From: Xanthobacter dioxanivorans
GTDB taxonomy: Bacteria > Pseudomonadota > Alphaproteobacteria > Rhizobiales > Xanthobacteraceae
Assembly (NCBI RefSeq): GCF_016807805.1
Contig: NZ_CP063362.1
Span: forward strand, 5,684,501 to 5,748,500
Direction of reading: 5' to 3'
Length of the DNA: 64,000 bases
In this document: piece by piece, positions 1 to 7,037 of the stretch
Position numbering within the stretch: position 1 is the first letter of the stretch
Layout: every line of letters starts with the position of its first letter
Translations under genes and position numbers: made by a program
The notes under the pieces: model-generated
Told to the model about the DNA's origin: nothing
The model's input: the letters and a program-made list of their open reading frames with translations, nothing else
The model's database searches: none

Positions 1-441
1 GGGGCGCTCACGGCCATCACCGACTATTACGTCTCCCGCGGCATCGCCCTGGGCGAGATCCTGCCGGTGAACGGCGCGCCCAAGGCCGCCTTTGCCGGCG
101 CGGTGGTGATCGCCCCGCCCTCCTCCATGACCGATATGTGGGCGCGGCGCTTCGCCGATCCCATCACCTGCTTCGCCTCCGGCTGGATGCGCGTGCGCGC
201 CCGCGCCCGCCAGCGCGGCGTGGAGCTGCCGCTGGTGGTGTCCGACCATGCGGACTGGGACGGGCTCTGCGCGTCCATCCGCGCCACCGGCTGCGAGGAA
301 GTCTGGGTCACCCACGGCGCCGAGGACGCGCTGGTCCACTGGGCCCGCACCCGCCAGCTGCGCGCCAGGCCCCTGCGCATGGTGGGCTATGGCGAGGAGG
401 ACGAGGAGGGGGCCCTCCCGGCGCAGGAGGGCGAGGCATGA
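1..441 (+). CDS. Ligase-associated DNA exonuclease, 3' part only
   Basis: This is the C-terminal part of a metallo-beta-lactamase/beta-CASP family nuclease; the 5' part lies outside the window. The visible 146 residues include the segment GAVVIAPPSS and the tail motif around VSDHADWDGL, followed by VWVTHG, which match the end of the ligase-associated exonuclease family (relatives of mRNA 3'-end processing factors). These enzymes are normally encoded beside an ATP-dependent ligase, and one follows at 945. The stop codon overlaps the next start (ATGA at 438-441), so translation is probably coupled. The reading frame runs open from base 1. Family assignment rests on the C-terminus and the neighbour, so the exact biochemical role is inferred. 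Confidence 0.85.
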   Translation, partial: GALTAITDYYVSRGIALGEILPVNGAPKAAFAGAVVIAPPSSMTDMWARRFADPITCFASGWMRVRARARQRGVELPLVVSDHADWDGLCASIRATGCEEVWVTHGAEDALVHWARTRQLRARPLRMVGYGEEDEEGALPAQEGEA

Positions 442-734
442 ATGGAGCGTTCTTCGTCTATATCCTCGCGAGCGAGGTGAACGGAACGCTCTATGTGGGC
501 ATCACGAACGATCTCGTGCGTAGGACCTTCGAGCATCGCAGCGGGGAGGCAAAAGGCTTCACCCGGAAGCACGGTGTCAAGCGTCTCGTCGATTTCGAGC
601 AGCACGATACGGCTTATGCCGCCATCACGAGGGAGAAGCGGCTGAAGAAGTGGCCCCGGGACTGGAAGAAAAACCTGATCGAGCAGGAGAACCCGCATTG
701 GCTCGACCTGTATGACGACGTCGCCCGGCCGTGA
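438..734 (+). CDS. GIY-YIG nuclease domain protein (YhbQ/UPF0213-like)
   Basis: This 98-residue protein is a single GIY-YIG domain: FFVYILAS near residue 5 supplies the first strand (the YIL position of GIY), TLYVGIT near residue 18 is the YIG equivalent, and the helix with RR and the E of EHRSG follows. The C-terminal REKRLKKWPRDWK segment is typical of small bacterial stand-alone GIY-YIG proteins. The start at 438 is chosen because it gives the canonical N-terminus and overlaps the upstream stop. Its location between the exonuclease and the ligase suggests a repair role, but proteins of this type are widespread and mostly uncharacterised. Its base composition looks less GC-rich than its neighbours, so recent insertion into a repair operon is possible. 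Confidence 0.85.
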   Translation: MNGAFFVYILASEVNGTLYVGITNDLVRRTFEHRSGEAKGFTRKHGVKRLVDFEQHDTAYAAITREKRLKKWPRDWKKNLIEQENPHWLDLYDDVARP

Positions 735-782
735 ACAGCAGGGCGAATGGAATGACACCGCCCGCGGCCTCATCTTCGGCTG

Positions 783-888
783 TCATCCCCCGGCTTGTCC
801 GGGGGATCCACCCGCACGCCATGCCACCGCGCAAGGGCCAGGCGCAGCACGGGCGGAGGAGTGGATGGCCCGGACGAGCCGGGCCATG
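783..888. repeat. Composite palindromic intergenic repeat (two REP-like hairpins)
   Basis: Two perfect 9-bp hairpins sit about 60 bases apart: 785-793 pairs with 799-807 around the loop CTTGT, and 865-873 pairs with 879-887 around ACGAG. The bases just inside them (GGATCCACCC and GAGTGGAT) are also roughly complementary, so the whole segment could fold as one bipartite element. The same CCGG-pentaloop-CCGG design recurs at 8608, 10934 and 38721, with a related form at 11961. Confidence 0.7.
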
Positions 889-944
889 ACGGCGGCGGAA
901 TTGACGACGGCAGGATTGGCAACGGACCGGAAAAGAAAACGCCC

Positions 945-2588
945 ATGAACCGCTTCGCCGCGCTCCTCGACCGCATGTCCTACGAGGCCGGGCGCAATGC
1001 CAAGATCCGGCTCATGGCGGACTATTTCCGCACCACGCCGGATCCCGAGCGCGGCTTCGCCCTCGCCGCGCTCACCGGCGCGCTTTCCTTCGCCAATGCC
1101 AAGCCCGGCCTCGTGCGCGCCCTCATCATGGAGCGGGCCGACCCGGTGCTGTTCGAGATGTCCTACGATTATGTGGGCGACCTCTCCGAAACCGTCGCCC
1201 TCATGTGGCCGAAGCTGGAGGGCGCGCCCGCCCACGCGCCGCTCCTGTCGGAGATCGTCCACGGCCTCTCCACCCTGTCGAAGAGCACCCTGCCCCGCTG
1301 CCTGGCAGAATGGCTGGATGGCCTCGACGAGACCGGACGCTGGGCACTGCTGAAGCTCATCACCGGCGCCATGCGGGTGGGCGCCTCCGCCCGCCTCGCC
1401 AAGACGGCGGTGGCGAGCCTGGGCGAGGTGACGCCCGACGAGGTGGAGCTGGTGTGGCCCGGGCTGGAGCCGCCCTATGAGGCCCTGTTCGCCTGGGTGG
1501 AGGGGTGCGGGCCACGGCCCGAGACCTCGAACCCCGCGCCCTTCCGCCCGGTGATGCTGGCCCACGCCATCGAGGAGGCGGATTTCTCCACCCTGGACCC
1601 TGAGGCCTTCCTGGCCGAATGGAAATGGGACGGCATCCGCGTGCAGGCGGTGGCCGGCACCGGGCCGGAGGGCGCGCGCGTGGTGCGGCTTTATTCGCGC
1701 ACCGGCGAGGACATTTCCGGCGCCTTCCCGGACCTTGCCGGAACCCTGGCCGACGCCATCGCCTTCGACGGCGCCATGGACGGGGAGCTGCTCATCGTGC
1801 GCGGCGGGCGGGTGGAGCCGTTCAACGTGCTGCAGCAACGCCTCAACCGCAAGAGCGTGACGGTGAAGATGCTGGCGGAATTCCCCGCCCACATCCGCGC
1901 CTACGACCTGCTGATGGAGGGAGACGAGGACCTGCGCGGTCTGCCCTTCGCGGCGCGCCGCGCCCGGCTGGAAGCCCTCGTCGCGCGGCTGGACACGCCC
2001 CGCGTCGACCTCTCGCCGCTGGTGCCCTTCGCCAGCTGGGCGGACCTGACCGCCGCCCGCCGCGATCCCGCCTCCGCTGGCGCCGGGCAGGACGCGGAGG
2101 CGGTGGAAGGGGTGATGATCAAGCGTGCCGACAGCCTCTATCTGCCCGGCCGTCCCAAGGGGCCGTGGTGGAAGTGGAAGCGCGATCCGCACACGGTGGA
2201 TGCGGTGCTCATGTATGCCCAGCGCGGCCACGGCAAGCGCTCGTCCTTCTATTCCGACTACACCTTCGGGGTGTGGACCGCCGGCGAGGACGGGGCGGAT
2301 GTGCTGGTGCCGGTGGGCAAGGCCTATTTCGGCTTCACCGACGAGGAATTGAAGCTGATCGACGCCTTCGTGCGCCGCGCCACCATCAACCGCTTCGGCC
2401 CGGTGCGCGAGGTGGTGCACGAAAAGGAGGAAGGCCTGGTGCTGGAAGTGGCCTTCGAGGGCCTCGCCCGCTCCACCCGCCACCGCTCCGGCATCGCCAT
2501 GCGCTTTCCCCGCATCGCCCGCCTCAGGTGGGACAAGCCGCCGGGGGAGGCGGACCGGCTGGAGACGCTGGAGGCGCTTTTGGGGTAG
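945..2588 (+). CDS. ATP-dependent DNA ligase (cisplatin/ligase-associated repair cluster type)
   Basis: This 547-residue protein has an N-terminal helical domain beginning MNRFAALLDR, then the adenylation domain with motif I EWKWDGIR (nucleophilic lysine at residue 227), RTGEDISGAF (motif Ia region), DGELLI, and the motif containing GVMIKR, followed by the KWKRDP motif and an OB-fold tail rich in RFPRIARLRWDK. It seals nicks using ATP and belongs to the bacterial family that clusters with a beta-CASP exonuclease, a helicase and a phosphoesterase. An upstream in-frame extension from 795 is rejected because it runs through the palindromic repeat. Only the exonuclease and ligase members of the cluster are seen here; others may lie to the left. 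Confidence 0.93.
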   Translation: MNRFAALLDRMSYEAGRNAKIRLMADYFRTTPDPERGFALAALTGALSFANAKPGLVRALIMERADPVLFEMSYDYVGDLSETVALMWPKLEGAPAHAPLLSEIVHGLSTLSKSTLPRCLAEWLDGLDETGRWALLKLITGAMRVGASARLAKTAVASLGEVTPDEVELVWPGLEPPYEALFAWVEGCGPRPETSNPAPFRPVMLAHAIEEADFSTLDPEAFLAEWKWDGIRVQAVAGTGPEGARVVRLYSRTGEDISGAFPDLAGTLADAIAFDGAMDGELLIVRGGRVEPFNVLQQRLNRKSVTVKMLAEFPAHIRAYDLLMEGDEDLRGLPFAARRARLEALVARLDTPRVDLSPLVPFASWADLTAARRDPASAGAGQDAEAVEGVMIKRADSLYLPGRPKGPWWKWKRDPHTVDAVLMYAQRGHGKRSSFYSDYTFGVWTAGEDGADVLVPVGKAYFGFTDEELKLIDAFVRRATINRFGPVREVVHEKEEGLVLEVAFEGLARSTRHRSGIAMRFPRIARLRWDKPPGEADRLETLEALLG

Positions 2589-2624
2589 GGATGGGGTAGG
2601 CTCACTTTTCGCGGTCAGAGAACG

Positions 2625-3038
2625 GTGATGGTGTTCAATCCCCAGGACAAGTTCGATCCGCTCGTGTTCCGATTGATCATGCGGTGCGCCGCTGCGGCAA
2701 GCGTGACTGTCTCTCTTCTCGGGATCCTTATCCTGATCAAGCTCGATCCGGCGACGCACGGGCCTGATTGCAGCGCAGGAATCGATAAGGGCTGGCATGC
2801 CCTTCCCATCGCCGGAGCATTTGCACTCTCGGCTTGTATCGTCGCTCTGCGGTGGCGAGACCAAGTCAAAAAGATAGAAGACTACATCCGGAAAGGCGAA
2901 AGGCCGATGATCTACGGGATGCACGAACCCATCCCAACTTCGTACTCCTTATTCTTCTTGATCATGGGCGCCGCCATGACATTATTTTGTGCTATCCCCA
3001 TCTTCTTCGTCGCGGGAAACTGCTCGAACCTGTTTTAA
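2625..3038 (+). CDS. Small membrane protein of unknown function
   Basis: The 137-residue product begins GTG then ATG (2625 or 2628) and shows three hydrophobic segments at about residues 17-38, 58-75 and 105-130, separated by a basic loop (RWRDQVKKIEDYIRKGER). I do not recognise the family. It starts 36 bases after the ligase stop, so it may be read through from the ligase. Its codon choice is clearly less GC-biased than its neighbours, with many A/T third positions, which suggests recent acquisition. Two cysteines in the N-terminal half and one at the C-terminus could lie on the same side of the membrane, but no motif stands out. Confidence 0.65.
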   Translation: MMVFNPQDKFDPLVFRLIMRCAAAASVTVSLLGILILIKLDPATHGPDCSAGIDKGWHALPIAGAFALSACIVALRWRDQVKKIEDYIRKGERPMIYGMHEPIPTSYSLFFLIMGAAMTLFCAIPIFFVAGNCSNLF

Positions 3039-3054
3039 CCGCATGCCCGCCCCC

Positions 3055-3729
3055 TCACTGGCTCGCCCAGATGATCCGAGCCATCCAGTCCACCTGGTCG
3101 AGCGGAATCTGCCGGTCCTCGTGGGCGGGGTTCAAGGAGCGCAGCTCCACGTGGCGGGTGGTCTTGCGCACCAGCTCCTTGGCCAGCACCTCGCCGTCCC
3201 TGGTCTTCAGCACCACCCGGTCTCCCCGGCGCACCGAGGCCGCGGGCGAGACCACCACGATGTCGCCGTCGCGATAGACCGGCTGCATGGAATCACCCGC
3301 AATCTCCAGCGCGTAGGCATGCGCGTCCTCCACCTCCGGAAAGGCGATCTCGTCCCAGCCGGCGCCCACCGGGAAGCCCGCGTCGTCGAAGAAGCCGCCC
3401 GAGCCCGCCTGGGCAAATCCGATCTGCCGGATGGCGTGGATGGGTCCCTTCAGCGGCAGGCTTTCCTCCTCGAAGCCGGCGGGCGCGCCACGCGCGGCGT
3501 CCGGCGCGAGGAGGGCGAAGAAATGCTCGGCGCTGGTGCCGGTGGCCGCCAGCGCCTTGGCGATGCTCTCGGTGGAGGGCCAGCGCGGCCGCCCATCCGT
3601 GGTGACGCGCTTCGACCGGTTGAAGGTGGTGGGATCGAGCCCCGCCCGCCGCGCCAAGGCCGACGTGGAAAGCCCGTGCTGCTCCGCGAGCTGGTCGATC
3701 GCGCGCCAGACCTGTCCGTGGGTGAGCAT
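3055..3729 (-). CDS. HTH transcriptional regulator with S24 (LexA/CI-type) peptidase domain
   Basis: The 224-residue protein has an N-terminal helix-turn-helix (residues 5-42, with LARRAGLDPTTFNRSKR as the recognition region) and a C-terminal S24 domain. The likely Ser-Lys dyad is S147 (in GDSMQP) and K184 (in VLAKEL), spaced 37 residues apart as in LexA. An Ala-Gly pair at 108-109 lies ahead of the dyad where a self-cleavage site would be expected. The start at 3729 is preferred over the upstream in-frame ATG because MLTHGQVWRAID is the usual N-terminus. It is not LexA itself: the DNA-binding domain is of the CI/XRE type. It is a conserved Rhizobiales regulator whose targets I do not know. 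Confidence 0.85.
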   Translation of the reverse strand: MLTHGQVWRAIDQLAEQHGLSTSALARRAGLDPTTFNRSKRVTTDGRPRWPSTESIAKALAATGTSAEHFFALLAPDAARGAPAGFEEESLPLKGPIHAIRQIGFAQAGSGGFFDDAGFPVGAGWDEIAFPEVEDAHAYALEIAGDSMQPVYRDGDIVVVSPAASVRRGDRVVLKTRDGEVLAKELVRKTTRHVELRSLNPAHEDRQIPLDQVDWMARIIWASQ

Positions 3730-3883
3730 GAGGCTTCGCGTTCCTTGCCGCTGGCGCCGGACCCGCCCCGGTTGCATGTTCCGGACACGGCATCCGCCAC
3801 TCGATGAAACCGGAGATGCGACACCGATTCAGCCCCGTCACGAGCCCCCGGCCTGATCTCCCGTCTCCCGACCATAAGAATTT

Positions 3884-3901
3884 GTTCCCTGTTTGTACAG
3901 G
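3884..3901. promoter_or_regulatory. Possible operator between the S24 regulator and DUF952 genes
   Basis: An imperfect LexA-like element (GTTC-N7-GTAC, one mismatch to GTTC-N7-GTTC) at 3884-3898 overlaps a short palindrome (CCTGT-N4-ACAGG, 3888-3901). It lies between two divergent genes, one of which encodes an S24-type repressor. An autoregulatory operator is plausible but unproven. Confidence 0.3.
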
Positions 3902-3994
3902 ACTTCAGTCCGCATGCAACCTATGGACGCAGAGAGTTGCCGCAGCGGCCGCCACGCCCTACACAGGGCGGCCGCTGTCCATAAGGAGCCCCTT

Positions 3995-4339
3995 ATGCCC
4001 GACCTCGTCTTCAAGATCTGTCCCGCGTCGCTCTGGGCCGAGGCGCAGGCGAAGGGAGTATTCGCGGGCGCACCGGTGGACCATGCGGACGGCTTCATCC
4101 ACTTCTCCACCGCCGCGCAGGCGCGCGAGACGGCGGCGCGGCACTTCGCCGGGCAGGCGGACCTGAAGCTCGTGGCGGTGGAGGCGGCGCCCCTGGGCGC
4201 GGCGCTGAAATGGGAGCCCTCGCGCGGGGGCGACCTCTTTCCCCATCTCTACGCGCCGCTGCCCGTGTCCGCCGTGCGCTGGGTGAAGGACCTGCCCCTC
4301 GGCCCCGATGGCGCCCACCTGTTTCCCGATCTTGCCTGA
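3995..4339 (+). CDS. DUF952 domain protein
   Basis: This 114-residue protein matches the DUF952 family, with MPDLVFKICPASLW at the start, the GFIHFSTAAQ motif near residue 33 and a WEPSRGGDLFPHLYAPLP segment near residue 75. The fold is a small alpha/beta domain whose histidine and aspartate residues are conserved, but its activity is not established. The start is fixed by an AAGGAG ribosome binding site at 3983-3988; a longer in-frame ORF from 3893 is not supported. The stop is three bases from that of the convergent MATE gene, so transcription from the two strands must overlap. Confidence 0.85.
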   Translation: MPDLVFKICPASLWAEAQAKGVFAGAPVDHADGFIHFSTAAQARETAARHFAGQADLKLVAVEAAPLGAALKWEPSRGGDLFPHLYAPLPVSAVRWVKDLPLGPDGAHLFPDLA

Positions 4340-4342
4340 GGC

Positions 4343-5668
4343 TCACGCGCCGAAGGTCCGCCGCGTCAGCGCCGGCAGGCGCAGCGCCTGGAACAGGCCG
4401 CGCGCCAGCAGGAAGGCGAGGAAGGCAAGCCACAGGCCGTGATTGCCCAACGGCCTCAGGCCCCACCAGGCGAGGAGATAGACGCCGAGCGCCGCCAGCA
4501 TCAGGTTGCGCATGTCGCGTGACCAGAGCGCGCCGATATAGACCCCGTCGAAGGCATAGGCCGAGACCCCCGCCACCGGCAGCAGCGCGGCATACAGGAG
4601 GAAGATCCGCGCCTGCGCCCGCACCTCGGGGCTGGTGGTCATGGCATCCACGAGGACCGGGCCGGCGGCGAGATAGATGACGCAGGCGCCGAGGGCGAAG
4701 GCAAAGCCCCAGGCGAGCGCGAGGCGCACCCCGGCGGAGAAGTCCGCCCGCCGGCGCGCGCCCACCGCCGCGCCGCAGATCTGCTCGGCGGCGGTGGCGA
4801 AGCCATCGAGGAAATAGGCGGCCACCATCACCATATTCTGCAGCACCGCATTGGCGGCCAGGGTCACGTCGCCCGCCCGCGCCCCCTGAGCGGCGAAGAA
4901 GGAGAAGGCGAACATCAGCGCCGCGGTGCGGATCATGATGTCGCGGTTCAGGAGGAAAGTCTCGGCGAGCCGCCCCCGGTCGAGCAGCACCGCGCGCGGC
5001 ACCGACACCGTGCCCCCGAGCATCCGCAGGCAGAGGAGGAGGCCGGTGCCGGCACCGGCGATCTCGGCGATGAGCGTGCCCGCCGCCGCCCCCGCGACGC
5101 CCCAGCCGGCGCCGAGCACGAACAGCGCCGACAAGGCCATGTTGAGCAGGTTCATGCCCACCTGCAGCGCCAGGGCCCGGCCGGTGCGGCCGAGGCCCAC
5201 CAGCCAGCCCAGCACCACGTAGTTCGCCAGCGTGAACGGCGCGGCGAAGATGCGCACGGCGTAATAGTCGGCCACCGCCCGGCTCACCTCCGCGCTCGCC
5301 CCGGCGAGGGCCAGGGCAAGGCGGGCGATGGGCTCCTGGAGGGCCACGAGCGCGAGCCCCAGCACGCCGGCGACGAGCAGGGCGCGGGCGAGCACCGCCC
5401 GCTGCTCCATCCCGTCGCGCCGGCCCAGCGCCTGCGCCGCGAGGCCCACCGTGCCCATGCGCAGGAAGCCGAACATCCAGAACAGCATGTCGAAGATGAC
5501 GGCGGCGAGCGCCACCCCGCCGAGCAGCGCCGCATCCCCCAGGCGCCCCACCACCGCCGCATCGACGATGCCGAGCAGTGGCGTCGTCAGGTGCGCCAGC
5601 GTCATCGGCAGCGCGATGGCGAGCACCCGCCGGTGGGTGACGCCGGGCGGCGGCGCGGCGAGGGTCAC
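4343..5668 (-). CDS. MATE family efflux transporter (DinF-like)
   Basis: The 441-residue protein has about twelve hydrophobic segments arranged in two related halves. It begins with the MATE signature region LPMTLAHLTTPLLGIVDAAVVGRLG (residues 20-44) and continues GGVALAAVIFDMLFWMFGFLRMGTVGLAAQALG, typical of the DinF branch. Such pumps expel organic cations or drugs in exchange for sodium or protons across the inner membrane. The substrate cannot be predicted from sequence. It is followed on the same strand by nothing and preceded by the small gene at 5707, with 38 bases between them. Confidence 0.92.
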   Translation of the reverse strand: MTLAAPPPGVTHRRVLAIALPMTLAHLTTPLLGIVDAAVVGRLGDAALLGGVALAAVIFDMLFWMFGFLRMGTVGLAAQALGRRDGMEQRAVLARALLVAGVLGLALVALQEPIARLALALAGASAEVSRAVADYYAVRIFAAPFTLANYVVLGWLVGLGRTGRALALQVGMNLLNMALSALFVLGAGWGVAGAAAGTLIAEIAGAGTGLLLCLRMLGGTVSVPRAVLLDRGRLAETFLLNRDIMIRTAALMFAFSFFAAQGARAGDVTLAANAVLQNMVMVAAYFLDGFATAAEQICGAAVGARRRADFSAGVRLALAWGFAFALGACVIYLAAGPVLVDAMTTSPEVRAQARIFLLYAALLPVAGVSAYAFDGVYIGALWSRDMRNLMLAALGVYLLAWWGLRPLGNHGLWLAFLAFLLARGLFQALRLPALTRRTFGA

Positions 5669-5706
5669 GGCGCGAAGGTCACGGGGCGAGGATCACGCGA
5701 ACCACC

Positions 5707-5976
5707 TCAGCGGCGGCCGAACACGCGCAGGATCAGCCAGAGGGGGATCACCACCACGGCGCCGAGCAGGAAGTAGCGCCACAGGCTGCCGAACGCCTCG
5801 AAGCCGAAGGAGAACAGGTTGCGCACCAGCCGCTCGAGGCTGTTGAAGATGTTGCGCGGATCGAGCCCCAGCGCGGCCAGGATCACGCCCACCACCACCG
5901 AGAGGATGACGAGCCGCACCAGCACCCAGGCGGGCGATCCGCCGAAGAAGCGGGTGAGTTCGTTGTTCTCGGGCAT
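5707..5976 (-). CDS. DUF6460-like small inner-membrane protein
   Basis: The 89-residue protein starts MPENNELTRF and carries two hydrophobic stretches, about residues 16-37 and 62-84, separated by an amphipathic linker (PRNIFNSLERLVRNLFSFGFEAFG). It resembles the DUF6460 family of short Rhizobiales proteins, some of which have been mislabelled as integrases. There is no recombinase motif. The start at 5976 has an AGGAGA ribosome binding site eight bases upstream; the longer frame from 6009 lacks one. Function is unknown; the pattern fits a small envelope protein. Confidence 0.65.
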   Translation of the reverse strand: MPENNELTRFFGGSPAWVLVRLVILSVVVGVILAALGLDPRNIFNSLERLVRNLFSFGFEAFGSLWRYFLLGAVVVIPLWLILRVFGRR

Positions 5977-6156
5977 GGGGATCTCTCCTGTCCCGAGGTG
6001 GTTTAGCACAGCTTCGCGCGGGCGGGTAAGGCGGCCCGCTACGGGGAATCCCCATGCGACACCGGCTTCGATTGGCCGGCGGCCCAGGTCCTTCTAACGT
6101 GTCGCCCGGTCCCTGGGGCCGAGGCACGGGGCCTTGGCGGACCGGACACACGGCAC

Positions 6157-6726
6157 GTGCGCACACCCGAATTCCTCTTCGCCATCTGGGGCCTGCTGCT
6201 CACGCCCGGCCCCACCAACACCCTGCTCGCCTTGTCCGGCGCATCGGCAGGACTGCGCCGCTCCGCGCGGCTGATGCCGGCGGAGCTTGCCGCCTATCTC
6301 CTCGTGGTGGTGCCGCTGGCGCTGTTCGGCGCCGACCTCCTGGCCCGGCAGCCGCTGGCGGCCGGCGCGGTGAAGCTGGCCGCAGCCGGCTGGATCGCCT
6401 TCCTCGCCGTGAAGCTGTGGCGGGTCGAGACGGCGGGGACGGGCGACGGCGAGGTCACCGCCCGCCGCGTGTTCGTGACGACCCTGCTCAATCCCAAGGG
6501 GCTGATCATCGGCCTCACATTGCTGCCGCGCGGAACGTCGCCGGACTTCGCCCTGCATCTCGGCGTGTTCGCCGCCTCGGTGGTGATGGTGGCGGCGATC
6601 TGGGCCGGGGCCGGACGGATGCTGAAGCGCGACAGCGCCGAGCCGCCCCGGCTCTATCGCCGGACCGCCGCGCTCTGGCTCGGGCTCCTCGCGGCCGCAT
6701 TGGTGGGCGCCGCGCTGCGGGCCTGA
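6157..6726 (+). CDS. LysE/RhtB family amino-acid exporter
   Basis: The 189-residue protein has five or six membrane segments and the LysE-family N-terminal signature around LLTPGPTNTLLALSGASAG (residues 14-32), followed by LNPKGLIIGLTLLP near residue 111. Members export amino acids or homoserine lactone-like compounds by proton antiport. It starts with GTG at 6157. The N-terminal sequence is slightly unusual (PTNT instead of the commoner PGP-A/N), and the protein is shorter than typical 205-residue members, so substrate assignment is not possible. It stands alone between two convergently or divergently placed genes. Confidence 0.85.
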   Translation: MRTPEFLFAIWGLLLTPGPTNTLLALSGASAGLRRSARLMPAELAAYLLVVVPLALFGADLLARQPLAAGAVKLAAAGWIAFLAVKLWRVETAGTGDGEVTARRVFVTTLLNPKGLIIGLTLLPRGTSPDFALHLGVFAASVVMVAAIWAGAGRMLKRDSAEPPRLYRRTAALWLGLLAAALVGAALRA

Positions 6727-7037
6727 ACCGCCGAGGGACGGCCGCATTTGCCTCCTCCGGCCAAAAATGCTAACCACCCGCACTTCACGAGGACGGCCCT
6801 GCCGATCCCGCCGACCGGACCAAGGGTCCGGAAGTCACCGCCCGACAGCGCGTTGCGCCCTCGGGCGCGATTTGCGTTGGCTTTCACGCCGGCGCGCGGC
6901 GCGGCGCTGGCTCGTCCGATGTGAGCCCAAACCTGGCGCCGGATCCGGTCGGGTCGCTTCGACCTGATCGGTGAATCCGTCGCCAAACCCAAGGATGGCG
7001 ACCCCGTTCCCGTCGGAACGTGGTCTGGCGGACACCC
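6727..7037. other. Intergenic region upstream of ffh
   Basis: No gene is evident in these 311 bases. The segment includes GGACC-N-AGGGTCC (around 6816) and GCGCCCTCGGGCGC (near 6855), both short inverted repeats. It probably holds the terminator of the LysE-like gene and the ffh promoter, but I cannot identify a convincing -35/-10 pair. Confidence 0.4.

Noticed and set aside
783..2924. A 713-residue open frame on the minus strand over the ligase
   Set aside because: The plus-strand ligase has all catalytic motifs; the reverse frame has only histidine/arginine-rich low complexity.
5707..5976. Integrase, as similar proteins are sometimes labelled
   Set aside because: It is an 89-residue two-helix membrane protein with no recombinase catalytic residues.
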